From Malaya genurostris (taxonomy: Eukaryota; Arthropoda; Insecta; Diptera; Culicidae): a stretch of 64,000 nt of DNA. The notes below the pieces were generated by a model, which made no database searches, was not told the origin of the DNA, and saw only the letters and a list, made by a program, of their open reading frames with translations. How positions within the stretch are numbered: the first letter of the stretch is position 1; each line of letters begins with the position of its first letter. The stretch lies in contig NC_080570.1 of the NCBI RefSeq assembly GCF_030247185.1, positions 76,933,132 through 76,997,131 of the forward strand. Reading direction: 5' to 3'. This document shows, piece after piece, positions 23,328-34,420 of this stretch. Made by a program: the position numbers and the translations under genes.

Positions 23328-24692
23328 AATAAAGGTGGTACAGGTCGAACCATTGTGGCCGACTTCTGGTCCGGGTGGAACGACGCGGTAAAGTTTCCAC
23401 CAGGTCTGCTTCGGTCGCTGACTCGAACTCCGTTGATGCTGCTGTAGATGAAGATAATGACGAGGACGACGGACTTGCCACTAGCTGAGGTAGTGGAACA
23501 CTTGTGGGAGTAGAAGACAAACGTGTCGGTGTCATCGGCTGTAACGTCGGCGATTGTGAGCTATGCGTAACCAAAGACTGCGGTGAGCCAACGGATGATA
23601 CTGCGGGTGTACTGTCTGAAAGCTTCGGTAGATCCCAGGCACCAAGAAGGACGTCGAGCGGCAACAATTTAGTACTACTGCTGGCTGACGATAAAGAACC
23701 GGTGTTGGGTGAAACAGTTCCAGTACGACATCGTAATTGGTTGATATGGGAACGCAGAACTCGACGATCAACCAAAACGTTGTACATCACATTACCTATC
23801 TTCTCCAGAATAACACCAGGAGCCCACTTCCAAGTGTTTCTGTGATGAACCTTTGCGAAAACCAGTTCGTTTCGATTGAACGATCTTCGACGTTGATCTT
23901 GCTGAACATGCGGTGTCATTGGTAAAATTGCTGATGATGGGCGAAGTAGCTCCAGACAAGTCCGTATACGACGACCAAACATAACCTCAGACGGTGATTT
24001 ACCTTCAGGCGCAGTGCGATTGGGCGTGCTTCTGTAGGTAAGCAGGAATGTGTCTAGAGCTTCAGCAATGGATCCTCTCCCGTCTTGAATTTTTTTGACG
24101 GCCCGCTTGAAGGTGTCAACGAACCTTTCAACTTGGCCGTTAGACTGGGGATGGAACGGGGCCGTTGTGACATGCTCGATACCTTTGAGAGCACAGAAGT
24201 TGGCAAATTCCACACTCGTAAACTGAGTACCGTTATCCGATACTAGCATTACAGGCATACCGAGCCTTGCAAATAGACTTCGAAGAATACTGATGGTTGC
24301 TACTGCAGTGATTCGTCGGGTTTGCACAATCTCCGGCCACTTGGAGAAGGAGTCGACCGCTAGCAAATAGTACCGTCGATGGGACCGGCGAAGTCTACGT
24401 GAACACGCTGCCAAGGTCCCGATGCCTTCGGCCATGGCACTGGGACGGCGTGAGGCGGTGACTTGGCAGTCGCTGCACAATGCCGACATGTTTTCACATA
24501 TCCGGCGATGTCTTCGTCGATGGATGGCCAATAGACGTAGCTCCTGGCGATAGCCTTCATACGCTGTGTACCAGGATGACCATTGTGAAGCTGATCTAAG
24601 CAACGCTTGCGGTACTGTGCTGGGATAACGAGCCGATCAGCGAACAGTATGCATCCATCAACGGTAGTGAGGGATTCCTGTCTGACTTGCAA
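23326..24692 (-). pseudogene. LTR-element integrase, frameshifted
   Basis: The first part (24692-24360) has the zinc-binding His/Cys pattern (LHNGHPG ... CRHC) and reaches DFAGPIDG. The frame then shifts by one base near 24370, and the catalytic core continues with LLAVDSFSKWPE, VSDNGTQFTS and HPQSNGQVERF, completing the D,D,E set. A C-terminal extension with a Ser/Pro-rich tail and a basic RRSTRTRSRP ends at 23326. All catalytic residues are visible but in two frames. Confidence 0.85.
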
Positions 24693-24728
24693 TCGTTTTA
24701 GCTCCGGATCGATTGCTTTCGTTTGAGG

Positions 24729-26153
24729 TCAACCGTCGGTTATAAAACGATAGACCTTCCGGAGAACTGGATCAGCTTGGGTACTTCGAGCGACGTTTCT
24801 GAAAGTAAGAGGCAACGCATCTACTGTATCAACTGCTACTGACCTAACATCCTGCTCGAGAATTATGCTGGCGATGACGTAGTCTTCATCTGGTCGCGCG
24901 TGTCGGTTTATCAACCGGGACAGCACGTCGGCGTTACCGAACTTATCAGTGGGAACGTACTCGATGGTGAAATCGTACAGCAGTAGAGTGAGGGCAAAGC
25001 GCTGTAACCGGTTGGCTGTGTATACCGGTATGCCCTTCTTGGACCCGAAGATTCGGAGCAGCGGAGCGTGGTCAGTCTGCAGCAAGAAGCGTCGTCCGAA
25101 GATCATTTTGTGAAACTTGGTGACGGCAAAGATGATAGCTAGACCTTCACGATCCGGTTGACTGTAGTTCTGCTCTGCCTTCGTAAGTGCTCTGGAAGCA
25201 TGCTGTACTATTTTGATGGAGCCATCTGGGAACCTGTGACTGATTGTGGCTCCAACACCAATTGACGATGCGTCAGCAGAAACAATGATCTTCTTTTTCG
25301 GATCGTAGTGCGTTAGTAGAAGATCTGAGGTGAGAATCTGCTTGAGCTGATTAACCTGATCGAAAGATGCATCAGATTCGATCATAGCATTATCGTGTTT
25401 GAGATTGATGAGACGCTGGCATTCATTCGATAATTGCTCCAACGTGAGGTTATTGTTCTCCTCAATCCGTGACAGGAGTCGGGTCCGAGTCTCTGAATCA
25501 CGCTCAGACTTTAGTCCGCACACGAACATCAAGCACTTTAACTGTTGCTCTGACAACTTTCCCAGCTCGAACTCGACGCAGAGCTTATTCACACGGAAGG
25601 CGTAAGCGATGTGGTCTTCGGTCGGTTGTTTAGCGATCTGAAGGGTTCTGTATCGCCTGCTGATCACCGACTCTTTCGCCCCGAACAAACTTTTCAATTT
25701 TGCAACCGTGTCTGCAAAAGTATGTTCTTTCGGTGTTCTCGGCAGAATAAAAGAGACGTACCTTTCGTGTTCAGATGTTCCCAGCTTTCTGAGCAGCAAT
25801 CTGACCTTCGCTTGGTCGTCCAATCGAGCAGCATCCTTTTCGAACAGCTCGTCGTACCTCGTGAACCAGGCTGCAAACGTGATGCTACTGTCCGCGTCGT
25901 AGCGGAACTCCTTGATATTCCCAGCAAGGGAATCGAGAATTTGTTCCGGACTGGGTGCTGCGCCCGCATGCACTTCCGAAACGACTTGCCTGATGAAGTT
26001 CTCTTGTGACTGCTGACTGTTCTGCTGTTGCTGGAGAACTTGTGTCATCAGGTGCAAACACTGACGAAGCAGCTCATCCGTAGCTGGAGGAACTTGCTGC
26101 TGTTGGCCTTGTTGCTGCAGAAAGGCATGCTGCTGTCCATTCGGGATACTCAT
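24729..26153 (-). CDS. Gag fused in frame to RNase H by internal deletion (LTR element)
   Basis: The true start is probably ATG 26153 (MSIPNGQQ), since upstream residues would need a non-ATG codon. A Gln-rich N-terminus is followed by a Gag capsid-like region (about residues 40-270). Near HDNAMIESD the sequence passes without a frame break into the connection/RNase H region: HYDPKKKIIVSADAS, ALTKAEQNYSQPDREGLAI and LLQTDHAPLLRIFG. The nucleocapsid zinc knuckle, protease and RT palm are missing between them. The frame stops with TGA at 24729-24731, but the reading frame beyond it leads directly into the integrase. The protein could still be made from the LTR promoter. Confidence 0.82.
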   Translation of the reverse strand: MSIPNGQQHAFLQQQGQQQQVPPATDELLRQCLHLMTQVLQQQQNSQQSQENFIRQVVSEVHAGAAPSPEQILDSLAGNIKEFRYDADSSITFAAWFTRYDELFEKDAARLDDQAKVRLLLRKLGTSEHERYVSFILPRTPKEHTFADTVAKLKSLFGAKESVISRRYRTLQIAKQPTEDHIAYAFRVNKLCVEFELGKLSEQQLKCLMFVCGLKSERDSETRTRLLSRIEENNNLTLEQLSNECQRLINLKHDNAMIESDASFDQVNQLKQILTSDLLLTHYDPKKKIIVSADASSIGVGATISHRFPDGSIKIVQHASRALTKAEQNYSQPDREGLAIIFAVTKFHKMIFGRRFLLQTDHAPLLRIFGSKKGIPVYTANRLQRFALTLLLYDFTIEYVPTDKFGNADVLSRLINRHARPDEDYVIASIILEQDVRSVAVDTVDALPLTFRNVARSTQADPVLRKVYRFITDG

Positions 26154-26210
26154 CCTTTTGTCTTGTTGCACGTGGGTGATGTGAAAGTGAGGTTAGCTTT
26201 TATCACTTTT

Positions 26211-26228
26211 CCATTGGACTCGTCGCCA
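26211..26228 (-). other. Primer-binding site candidate
   Basis: One base inside the 5' LTR, the element strand reads TGGCGACGAGTCC, the position and TGG start expected for tRNA-primed reverse transcription. The tRNA was not identified. Confidence 0.55.
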
Positions 26229-26229
26229 C

Positions 26230-26516
26230 TGTTGTATCTTGTGTGAGAACGGTATTTGCGTGTCCTTACAGACAAGTAATAAATAGACTCATTTTAAAAC
26301 TGAACTACTATACTTTAATACTTAATAAAGACATACTACACAAGACACAATAAAAGAAGTTGTCTGTTCTATTAGACAACCGTTCTGAATCTCTTTCTAG
26401 CCGGACTGGCGATAATCTACTGACAGCAACATATGCGTCAACGCAGTGGCAGCATAACTGTCACTCGAGAGCATAATGGCAGTGTAGCCAGTATTGCCGT
26501 TTGGTTGGCTGCAACA
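26230..26516 (-). repeat. 5' LTR (287 bp)
   Basis: Near-identical partner of 23013-23316, shorter by about 17 bases. It contains AATAAA-type motifs within the repeat and would drive transcription leftwards. Confidence 0.93.
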
Positions 26517-26989
26517 GTTACCAATGACGAAGCTAATCGTAGTTTTTTTTATTGTTTGCTTTTTAGGTTAAGCAAAGGTAAGTCTAATCAGAAGTCTACA
26601 AGTAGCATAGTTGAATAGTAGATGGTTTTAGATCCTAACGTTTTAGTTTGAGTTTTTAATGTGGAACACATTTTTGTTTTCTATATACGGTTGCAAATTA
26701 GAAACTCAAGAAAAATACACGTCGAAATGTGGTCAGGTTTTGAACAATTACAGCTCAGTCAATTTTGTATCAATTATTAATATTATGTCACCATTTGATT
26801 GGAAATATTTCTACGTATTGATTTGAATATTCATAGCCATGTATTTTTAATTGTATATCATTGAAATGTCGAATAATAGCTAGCAGTATCCTATTTTGTC
26901 TGCAAAAAATCTCCGGCATACCGGATTTCCCTGCCATAGTCGACGGTTTTGAAGGAGTAAGCGACATATCAAAGGGAAAGCATCGCTCT

Positions 26990-27040
26990 GATTGGTCTAT
27001 CGATGCTGTTGGAAGCACTCGAATCTATAAATATAAGCAA
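26990..27040 (+). promoter_or_regulatory. Isolated promoter-like motif cluster
   Basis: ATTGG (reverse CCAAT) at 26991 is followed by TCTATAAATATAAGC at 27024. The same TCTATAAATATA core recurs at 49822 and 51582. No downstream gene was recognised. Confidence 0.25.
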
Positions 27041-29100
27041 AATTATAGCTAACGTTTCAGTCCTTCGCGTAGTATGCTAGAGGTAGGTTGTTGCTAGACA
27101 GCAAGACAAAAAGTGCCATAAAACGATTTGAAGTTTTAATTGGTATGCTCTGATCTTGTGTCATGCAAGTTCGGATGAAATTCCATGTTATGTCGTTTCG
27201 CCTAAGAAATTGAGAACTACCCCAGGGTAAATTTTGAGTGCATTAGATTAATTTCCAATTTATATAAGATGAACTCGATTGATACAAAACAAATACAAAT
27301 CACGACAAATAGAGTCTATATTCTGGGTTCGCGTGTTTGGTTTTGGTTCCCAATGAAGATCAATCTAAACAGACTCTCGTGCATTTGCGAATTCAAAAGT
27401 GTGACAATTGATTGAACTATTTGATTATAGATCATTAGAAATTTTGGTTGCCTTGTTCCACATCAATGGCTCGAACAACCCCATGGGGCTGATCCTTGTA
27501 GTTTTTTAATTTTTAATTTTTTGTGGTTGTTTATAGTCAAAACTACGATTTTCACGAACAATCCGCCATTTTGTGGCTTTAAAACTTCCACAAAGTAACA
27601 AAAAATGAAAAGGAAAACGTTGGGGTCTGGTATTTTACATGTAGAAAATGTTTGCAAAATTTGAAAAAAATTGGTGACCTGCTTTGGAGGAAAACGCGTT
27701 TAAAGTTTATTGTCTATAAAATCGAGGGAAACAGTTTATTTCTCTGGGAGAGCGTAGAGTCTAACACTTTCTAAAAATCATATTTTCTCTTTGTATTTGG
27801 TCAAAATAACACATTTCACGAATGTTTTGTCTAATTTTCAAGTCAATCGAAGCTGGACTCTTGAACCTGTGCACCGAGGTCTTGTTTTTTTCGCAGTATA
27901 AGATAAGCAAGGATAACTTGTTCCAGAGTTTTGTTCCGATAAGCTTGAAAATTTCACAGAAATGTTCTACTATTCTTGAAATATTTTACTATAAGAAAAT
28001 GCAAAGAAAATAATAAATTATTTTTTAAAAGTGTAAGACCCTACTCACCTCTTGAGAGAGAAACTGTTTAAATTCACGTAGTCTTTCGTAACTCTATAGT
28101 TTTTGTAAACATATATTTATTGAAATATGACTTCACCTTAAATTATTAGAATGAAATTTAGTGTTCATACACAAGTGATGACTTTTCAAACCTATTTTAA
28201 CTCTATAGTTGATGAAGATCGTTCCATGGCAATCGGCGAAGAGCAAAACGAACAAATCTGCGTTGTATCGACCCGATTCAATTAGCGTTCAGGTAGCCGC
28301 GGTCCCTAACTACCGCGTAATATTTGAGAGATTGCCGGGATTTACTACCATACGGCTTACTATACAACACTCTACGAAGAGTAACAACTACCGCTGGAAA
28401 AAGGCTGCATCTTTTAAATATTTTACAGATAATGTAGTAGATCATGATTTCACCAGCAAACGATAAGCGTGCACCTTCAAGAAATAAACTGACATCATTG
28501 AAGTACAGTAAAAATATTAACGGTCCGAGATGGCTTCCCTGTGGAATTCAAGATAACGCTAGGGACTCTTTGAAAATGTGAACGTCAATTTTAATTGCCA
28601 AACAACGATTTCTTGAGGTATGACTGTAGCCAGCGAAAAGTGTTCGAACCGAATCTAAGCTTGTCCAATTTAGCACTCCGTGATGTGATTTATTATATCG
28701 AAGGCGAAGGAAATTTGCAACATCCGTCAGTAAATCGTTAGATATTGCCTCGGTCAAATAAGACAAAAACGACAGCACATTTGCAGTTGTAGATCATTTA
28801 GCCATCGAGTATCGACGAGATATTGCTTGCAGTAATTGATGTTAGTATAACTTTTTCTAATAGTTATGTAATTGCGCTGAAGGTAGTAATACCGCGGTAG
28901 TTGTCCTGTGTCCTGTTTAAATCATCTTTCTCGTGAACTGGTAACATAAAAGAAGCCTCCAGGAATTGGGGAAAACTTTTACAACGAGTGATATTCGAAT
29001 TAATTTGCAAAGGGCAAGGAAGATTTTCTAAGGATAACTGCCGGTATATCGTTGAGGTATGCACAGAAAATAATAATAAATTTTACAGGTGACATAATTC
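27041..29100. other. Unassigned intronic stretch
   Basis: No exon with credible splice sites, no terminal repeats and no coding domain were recognised. Confidence 0.2.
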
Positions 29101-29109
29101 TACAAACGA

Positions 29110-29480
29110 TAAAATTCTCATCTACTTAATTTTTCAAATGACGCAATATTCCACTCGCACGGAAATTTACACGCTACGAGTGTAATTTGCACTCCGGTAT
29201 CAAGGGCCGCTTAATGGAATTATATGTATCAATTATTCAACAAACAGACAAATGCTTCTGTGGTTCAGTCGAGTAACCGGTGAACTTATGATCTAGTGTT
29301 TCTCTGTTCAAGTCGCGCTGCTATTTTCGATCTTTATTTTTATTATTTTATTCAAATTGATGCGATGTAATTTTCAAATCACACAATTTTACATGTTCTT
29401 GAATATAAATTTGTGTGAAATACGACGCTCCATATATGTGCATCTTATAAAATCTAAAATCACAAGATTTTTTAGAACTC
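29110..29480 (+). repeat. tRNA-like SINE with dispersed tail
   Basis: GCTTCTGTGGTTCAGTCG (box A-like) and CTGTTCAAGTCGCGC (degenerate box B) match the arrangement at 1690-1840. The following 90 bases match 8085-8185. The segment before it (TCAAATGACGCAATATTCCA) resembles 1612-1632, supporting one composite repeat family. Confidence 0.5.
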
Positions 29481-30270
29481 TGTTGGTAAGTTGATTCAAT
29501 CAATATTCATGAGGTTCAAAAAGTTATAAGATTCGGGAACGTTAACTGCTGCGATTGTTATTCACTGCTGGGTCAAGGTTTCACTTGAAACGTGAGATAT
29601 TTTCCGCAAACATCAGGCAGATTTCTTATATTCACGAACTAATACGCTCTCAATGCTCAAAACCAAAACCGGATGTTTGATCCGGACGAAATTCAACAGA
29701 AATGTATGCGACTATAAGGCCTTTCGACATGAATTTACTTCTCGAGCCTCTGGAGCCGGAAACTTGGAGTCTAAGTGAGTTTGTATGATCATTTGCTAAG
29801 TACACCTGTATGATTTCTCTGACTAGTTTGGAAAATTTGTATCGTTTCACACCTTCATTTATTAATATAAACTTAAGAGTTGGTTTAATTTTCTTTTTAT
29901 TTCAACATTCATTACATATTACCTTCTTGACCGGAAGTGGTGTTCAGTGTACCCAAAGGGAGTTTGATTGGTCAAAAAGAGAGATATGATAATCTGAACA
30001 TTTTGATAAATGCATTTTATAGCACAATGATGATGTACGGATGGAAATTGTTAGCTAAATTATGTAAAACATTGCACTTCTGTTTCAGGAATACCAGAAG
30101 AAAATTACCGTGATATAATATTAACGTGAGATAATCAGAGCGGAAAACATCACCACCGCATGTCCTGATTGGTTGGCGAGTAAATTATTCAACGTTGGAT
30201 TTTGCCAAGGCGAAATTTGTTTCATCTTTACCGTTCCTTTAACAGTCATTCACTTGGCTTGTTTCCCCAA

Positions 30271-30462
30271 CTACCCGTCATCAAGTGTGATAGGCGTTTC
30301 TCTTAGGTTTACTTTGCCCGGTTTGACTTTTGGTATTCCAGTATCGACTGAAGGTATAGTAGTGACGGCACTTTGATTACTTCTCATTGCGAGGTTGTTG
30401 GTTGTTGAAATGACTCTGTCTGAGTTATGGTTGGTTGGCCTGTGAATGGTTTGTGAAGCCAT
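30271..30462 (-). CDS. Possible short coding segment, unknown
   Basis: From ATG 30462 a 63-codon frame starts MASQTIHRPTNH and ends KVNLRETPITLDDG at a stop at 30271. Composition is less biased than in surrounding frames, and a GTAGTT sequence overlaps the stop, so it might be a 5' exon. However, its possible donor phase does not fit exon 2 of the SCAR-like gene. I do not recognise the sequence; it may be chance. Confidence 0.22.
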   Translation of the reverse strand: MASQTIHRPTNHNSDRVISTTNNLAMRSNQSAVTTIPSVDTGIPKVKPGKVNLRETPITLDDG

Positions 30463-31839
30463 CGTAGAAAGAAATAACCGCAATTTCTGAGGCAAGCGGA
30501 TCAATGTACGAAGAAAAATTCGACAGAGAAACGAACGTGCGGAAAATGAAAGAATCCATACAGACATGTTGGTTTTGCTTTCGATCATCTCACGAGCCGG
30601 TAGAACATAACAAAAGGTTTTGGAATGGTCTACAGTAATAAGAAAGTAGTCGAAACATGACCAATACAGTTTAAAATGGAATAATGTGGGGTGTATAGAG
30701 ATTTTCTTGAGCTCACATAGTAAAACTATGATTGCCTGTATTACCGAAACTAAAATTAACAATAAGAATTTAGCTATTAATGATTTGCACTACCAGTATG
30801 ATTAAAAGTTTAGCATTACTCGAATCAGCGGTACGAAATTACTCCCAGTTGCACTAAACGCTATTCCAAAAGTATCATTGCAGACGTGCATGCAATCCGA
30901 CTTCCCGTCTTGTACTCAGAAACTCCTTTGGTTTCCGATCATCAGCATTTATATAGAACTGACTTATGAATAGAAATCTAGCTATGCCAAGTTTATTCTT
31001 TGCTTTCTAATCGCCACTTTATCTTTCGATGTAATCCCACGCACGAAAGAAAGTAGAAATATAAGTATTTTGATCGATCCCACTTTAAGCTTTTTTATGT
31101 TGTCTGACTCGTAACAAGTGATGAATAAATTTAAATTTGATAATAGAAGTTAAAAAGTGAAAAACAGAATTAATGTAGACTAATTTTTATTTTGACAGTA
31201 ATAAATAGACAATTTATGCCAAACAATGAAACTAAAATGCATTTTTCCACGTTCAAATTTTAAGAACAGTAAGCTTATAGCAATCCTCCAGATTTCCCTT
31301 ATATTTTCTCGGGTGGGTGTCAACAAAGTTTAAATAACGCTTCATCATGCCGAGCTTCACGATCGAATTAGTGTCACACTCCTCTTAGCCACACTGCCTA
31401 GGCGACTGGGGCGTTCGGATACGTGTGCCCGGTGCATCGTGCTAGAAACCTTATGTTTGCCATCGGCTCGAAGACATTAATGAAAACGAACGGATGGATT
31501 TATGTGTAAAATACAGATGAGAATACACAAGGAAAATGAAATCGGACACCACACTGTATTGTCTACATCTATGGTCAAAGAATTACAACTTTAAAACAGA
31601 AACACGGTCGCCCATTGGCCTTTTTACTTGTTAATTGCTAAGCAAAACTGGTTCGACATTCCTTAGTTCGGAGAAAGCATAAAGCACGTATGCTTGTAAG
31701 TACTTTCTCATCTTTCGTTGGATTAAATCTAACTAAAGCTATGTGTAAAGATTTTAGTTAGAATCTACCCCCAGTATAACACAACCAGGTTTCGGAGAAT
31801 TTAGAATTATATGTAGAGTTATGGTAATCCTCACTACGG

Positions 31840-31925
31840 AGCTTGCTATTGGTGCAAAGTCTGAATACGATAAACCCTTGGGTTCGAGTCCCAACCCCGC
31901 ACATAGGATCAGAAAGTATGTAGAT
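31840..31925 (+). repeat. tRNA-derived SINE fragment
   Basis: GGGTTCGAGTCCCAACCCC is a good box B, followed by CGCACATAGGATCAGAAAG. The same tail (CGCACATAGGAACAGAAAG) recurs at 33240. A box A is not clear, and no cloverleaf forms. Confidence 0.5.
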
Positions 31926-32154
31926 CTTAAGGTTAAAACCTCTATAATCGAAAACGAACAAAAAATCGATGAAGGTGTGCGATCAAAAATAATTAATTTG
32001 GTTTTTTTATATTGCACTATTCTTATTTCCAAGATGTTCACTCCTCAATTCAAAGATGTGGCCACAGTTTGGTTTTGACATTTGCTATTCAGTTCAAAAA
32101 ATGGTATCGATACCTGTTTTTGGAGAACGTTTGTCGTCTGAAACCGGGGGAAAT

Positions 32155-32580
32155 CAAATGCCGGAGGCAACAAAAACATCGAAAACAGTGAACAGCTGTT
32201 TCAAGCAGAACTTCAACCTCTCCGTCCGAAATGTCGCGAGAAAGCTGGAAGTAACGGTTTACGACCGTCTATTGAGCGAAAAAACGAACCATCGACTCAC
32301 AAGAAGCTCCAAATCGAAATCGTGACGACAAGTTAAAGGATGATGGAACCTACGTCGACAACTTTAATCTGCTTCCTGAAGCTTTTTGATTGATTGCTGG
32401 AAGAATAATGTACTTTCGAAGTTCGATTAGAAATATCGCATGTGGTAGAACATCTATTTCTGTGGCGTAGAGAGCGAAATTTACATTGCCACCGGGACCA
32501 TCAAACAGGCAATTTATGCTCAGGAATTTCTGGATAAACGTCTGTCTACTTCCACTTTCTCAAACGACACAGTTGATTAC
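32155..32580 (+). mobile_element. Decayed Tc1-type (DD37E-like) transposase relic
   Basis: Translated pieces recall Tc1-like transposases: NLSVRNVARKLEVT (second helix-turn-helix), then DDGTYVDNFNLLPEAF (region of the first catalytic Asp, usually MDDETY) and GTIKQAIYAQEFLDKRL (usually GTI..xIYxxECLxKRL). Stops and frameshifts separate them. No terminal repeats were identified. Confidence 0.55.
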
Positions 32581-33159
32581 AGAAAAAAGCCATATTTATT
32601 CTGCAGAAATTGAACATTGACACAAAAACATGATTTAATTTTTTTATAATAATTGTTTTCGTTCGGCACGTCACCAAAGACACTGCGTTATAAAGCTGAA
32701 ACTCTATGATCGTTGTTTAACTTTTGATGCGTCTCGAATCGACTATTCCAACTCTGCCACATATATCTGAGTCAGTGAAATATGTCTTACTTAAATCTCA
32801 TATTTTCTTCGTTTAAAGAGTTAACATACGCTAACCGAAATAGCATTAAGTGCATTAACAGCCTCAAATCGCCAATGTTTGTACATTTTACACCAGCACT
32901 ATATATGCATATAAAGCTAACTACAATGTTGCGTAGCTGAAGTTTATTTTTAAGCATTTTCATTTCGAAGCCATATAAAAACAATGTCAATACGATTTTT
33001 AGAAAATATTATTGGTGAATTCATGTCAGTTTTGTAAAGCTAAGTATTACATTCCTTCTGTGAAATTTGATCATTTTGTTTCAATAAATTTCGCAGCGGA
33101 ATTTTAGCGTACAGAACTATGACTAGTTATACAATTCTATTAACCCTGATAATCCTTTC

Positions 33160-33270
33160 AAGTCGGGATTCGAGCATACGACAGTTGACGTGTAAGACCA
33201 TCGCCTTTCACTCAACCTACCAGGATTCTATTCCCAATCTCGCACATAGGAACAGAAAGCGAACAGAACC
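33160..33270 (+). repeat. tRNA-derived SINE fragment
   Basis: A degenerate box B (GATTCTATTCCCAATCTCGC) and the tail CGCACATAGGAACAGAAAG are shared with 31840-31925. Confidence 0.4.
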
Positions 33271-33814
33271 ACTATAAACCACAGAAAGTGGACAGAATTA
33301 ATTGAAATTTAAAAAAAATCGTGCCTAATTCACCTAGCACTGAGACGATACCTTTTTTTTATCAATCCGCGTGTGTTTTTTGCGTGAACATTCTTCGATG
33401 TTTTAGTTTTTATGAAATTATTTCAATGACCGGCGTTTTAAATTACAGTTTGAAATTCCAATCACTCATAAGCTTGTAATTTTGGAACTGTAAGATAAAT
33501 CGAAGATAGAAATTGTATGAAACCTTAAAAGTATTATCATTATTATACGTGTGACAATCGATTAAGCGTTCCTTGAGATGTAGAAGTGAGTCCCTCTTTA
33601 AAGTGTTTGTCATTATTTATACTTCCAGATACTTTTTTTGATATTGTCATATTCTATGACGGTTTGAATTTTAAAAAAGCGTGTGAGTAATGTCAGAGAG
33701 AGTTCTATAATTCTAGTACTGAACTCATTTTTAGAATCCAGCAGAAATAGTATAATACCGAACCAGAAGTCAACTCCAACATCTAGTACCAGAACCCAAG
33801 TTCCGAGATCAATT

Positions 33815-34190
33815 CTAGCATGCATGCAGGTTATGAATTCTGAACCTGAATTCTGTAAATGAATTCTGAAACTGAATTCAGGAATTATAATACTTTGGTT
33901 TGAAGTTCAGATCTAAAATTTTGTTCTTGAATCTAGATTCTGGAAACGAATTCCAAACATAAATTCAGTTACAAAATTCTAGTTCCAGAATACGTAATTA
34001 GAATTCAGTTCCAGAGTCATAGTTTTAGCTTTTGAACCTGTATTCTAGAACTAAATTCTGAAACAGAAATTAAACTCTAAATTTTAAATTAAGTTAAGAA
34101 ATCAGGTGAGCAAGAACCCAGATTCTGGATTCCGTTTTTAAATTCAGTTTAGAATTCAGTTCCAGAATCCAATCCAAAAGTGGCTTTAAA
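33815..34190. repeat. Degenerate GAATTC-rich tandem repeat, locus 1
   Basis: The text is dominated by variants of GAATTCTG and GAACC at roughly 12-13 base spacing. The same style recurs at 46320-46960 and 48795-49060. It is imperfect throughout, so it is an old minisatellite-like array. Confidence 0.6.
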
Positions 34191-34199
34191 CCTCGCAAA

Positions 34200-34420
34200 A
34201 GGTTTCGTATAACTCATAAAGTAAACATCCGATCTCAAAAACATTCAGTAGCGACTATGAGACCTTTCATTTGCGACTAGCTTGATGAAAATCGGTCCAG
34301 TCATCTCTGAGATCTCGATCTCTTTGTTGACAACACACATACAGACACACACACGGACATTTGCTCAGTTCGTCGAGCTGAATCGATTGGTATATGACAT
34401 TCATGGCCTTGGAAATTTTT
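34200..34420. repeat. Possible dispersed repeat following the GAATTC array
   Basis: The sequence includes ATGAAAATCGGTCCAGTCATC, a short CA-rich run (ACACACATACAGACACACAC) and GTTCGTCGAGCTGAATCGAT. From memory this resembles a widespread mosquito repeat, but class and ends are unknown. Sequence from 34421 to 36380 shows nothing I can assign. Confidence 0.3.

Larger units (their letters stand above)
23013..26516 (-). mobile_element. Ty3/gypsy-type LTR retrotransposon with internal deletion
   Basis: The element is 3504 bp, minus strand, flanked by the 5-bp duplication GTTAC (23008-23012 and 26517-26521). LTRs start TG and end CA. The internal region encodes Gag, the tail of the RT/RNase H region and integrase; the Gag zinc knuckle, protease and RT catalytic domain are absent. 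A nonsense codon and a frameshift break the rest. The LTRs are nearly identical apart from one indel, so the insertion is fairly recent. It sits within intron 1 in the sense orientation. Confidence 0.92.

Noticed and set aside
25399..26009. Plus-strand open frames opposite the LTR-element Gag
   Set aside because: They are antisense shadows of the Gag-RNase H frame.
31850..31900. tRNA gene suggested by a good box B
   Set aside because: No matching box A or acceptor stem; the tail is shared with another SINE fragment at 33240.
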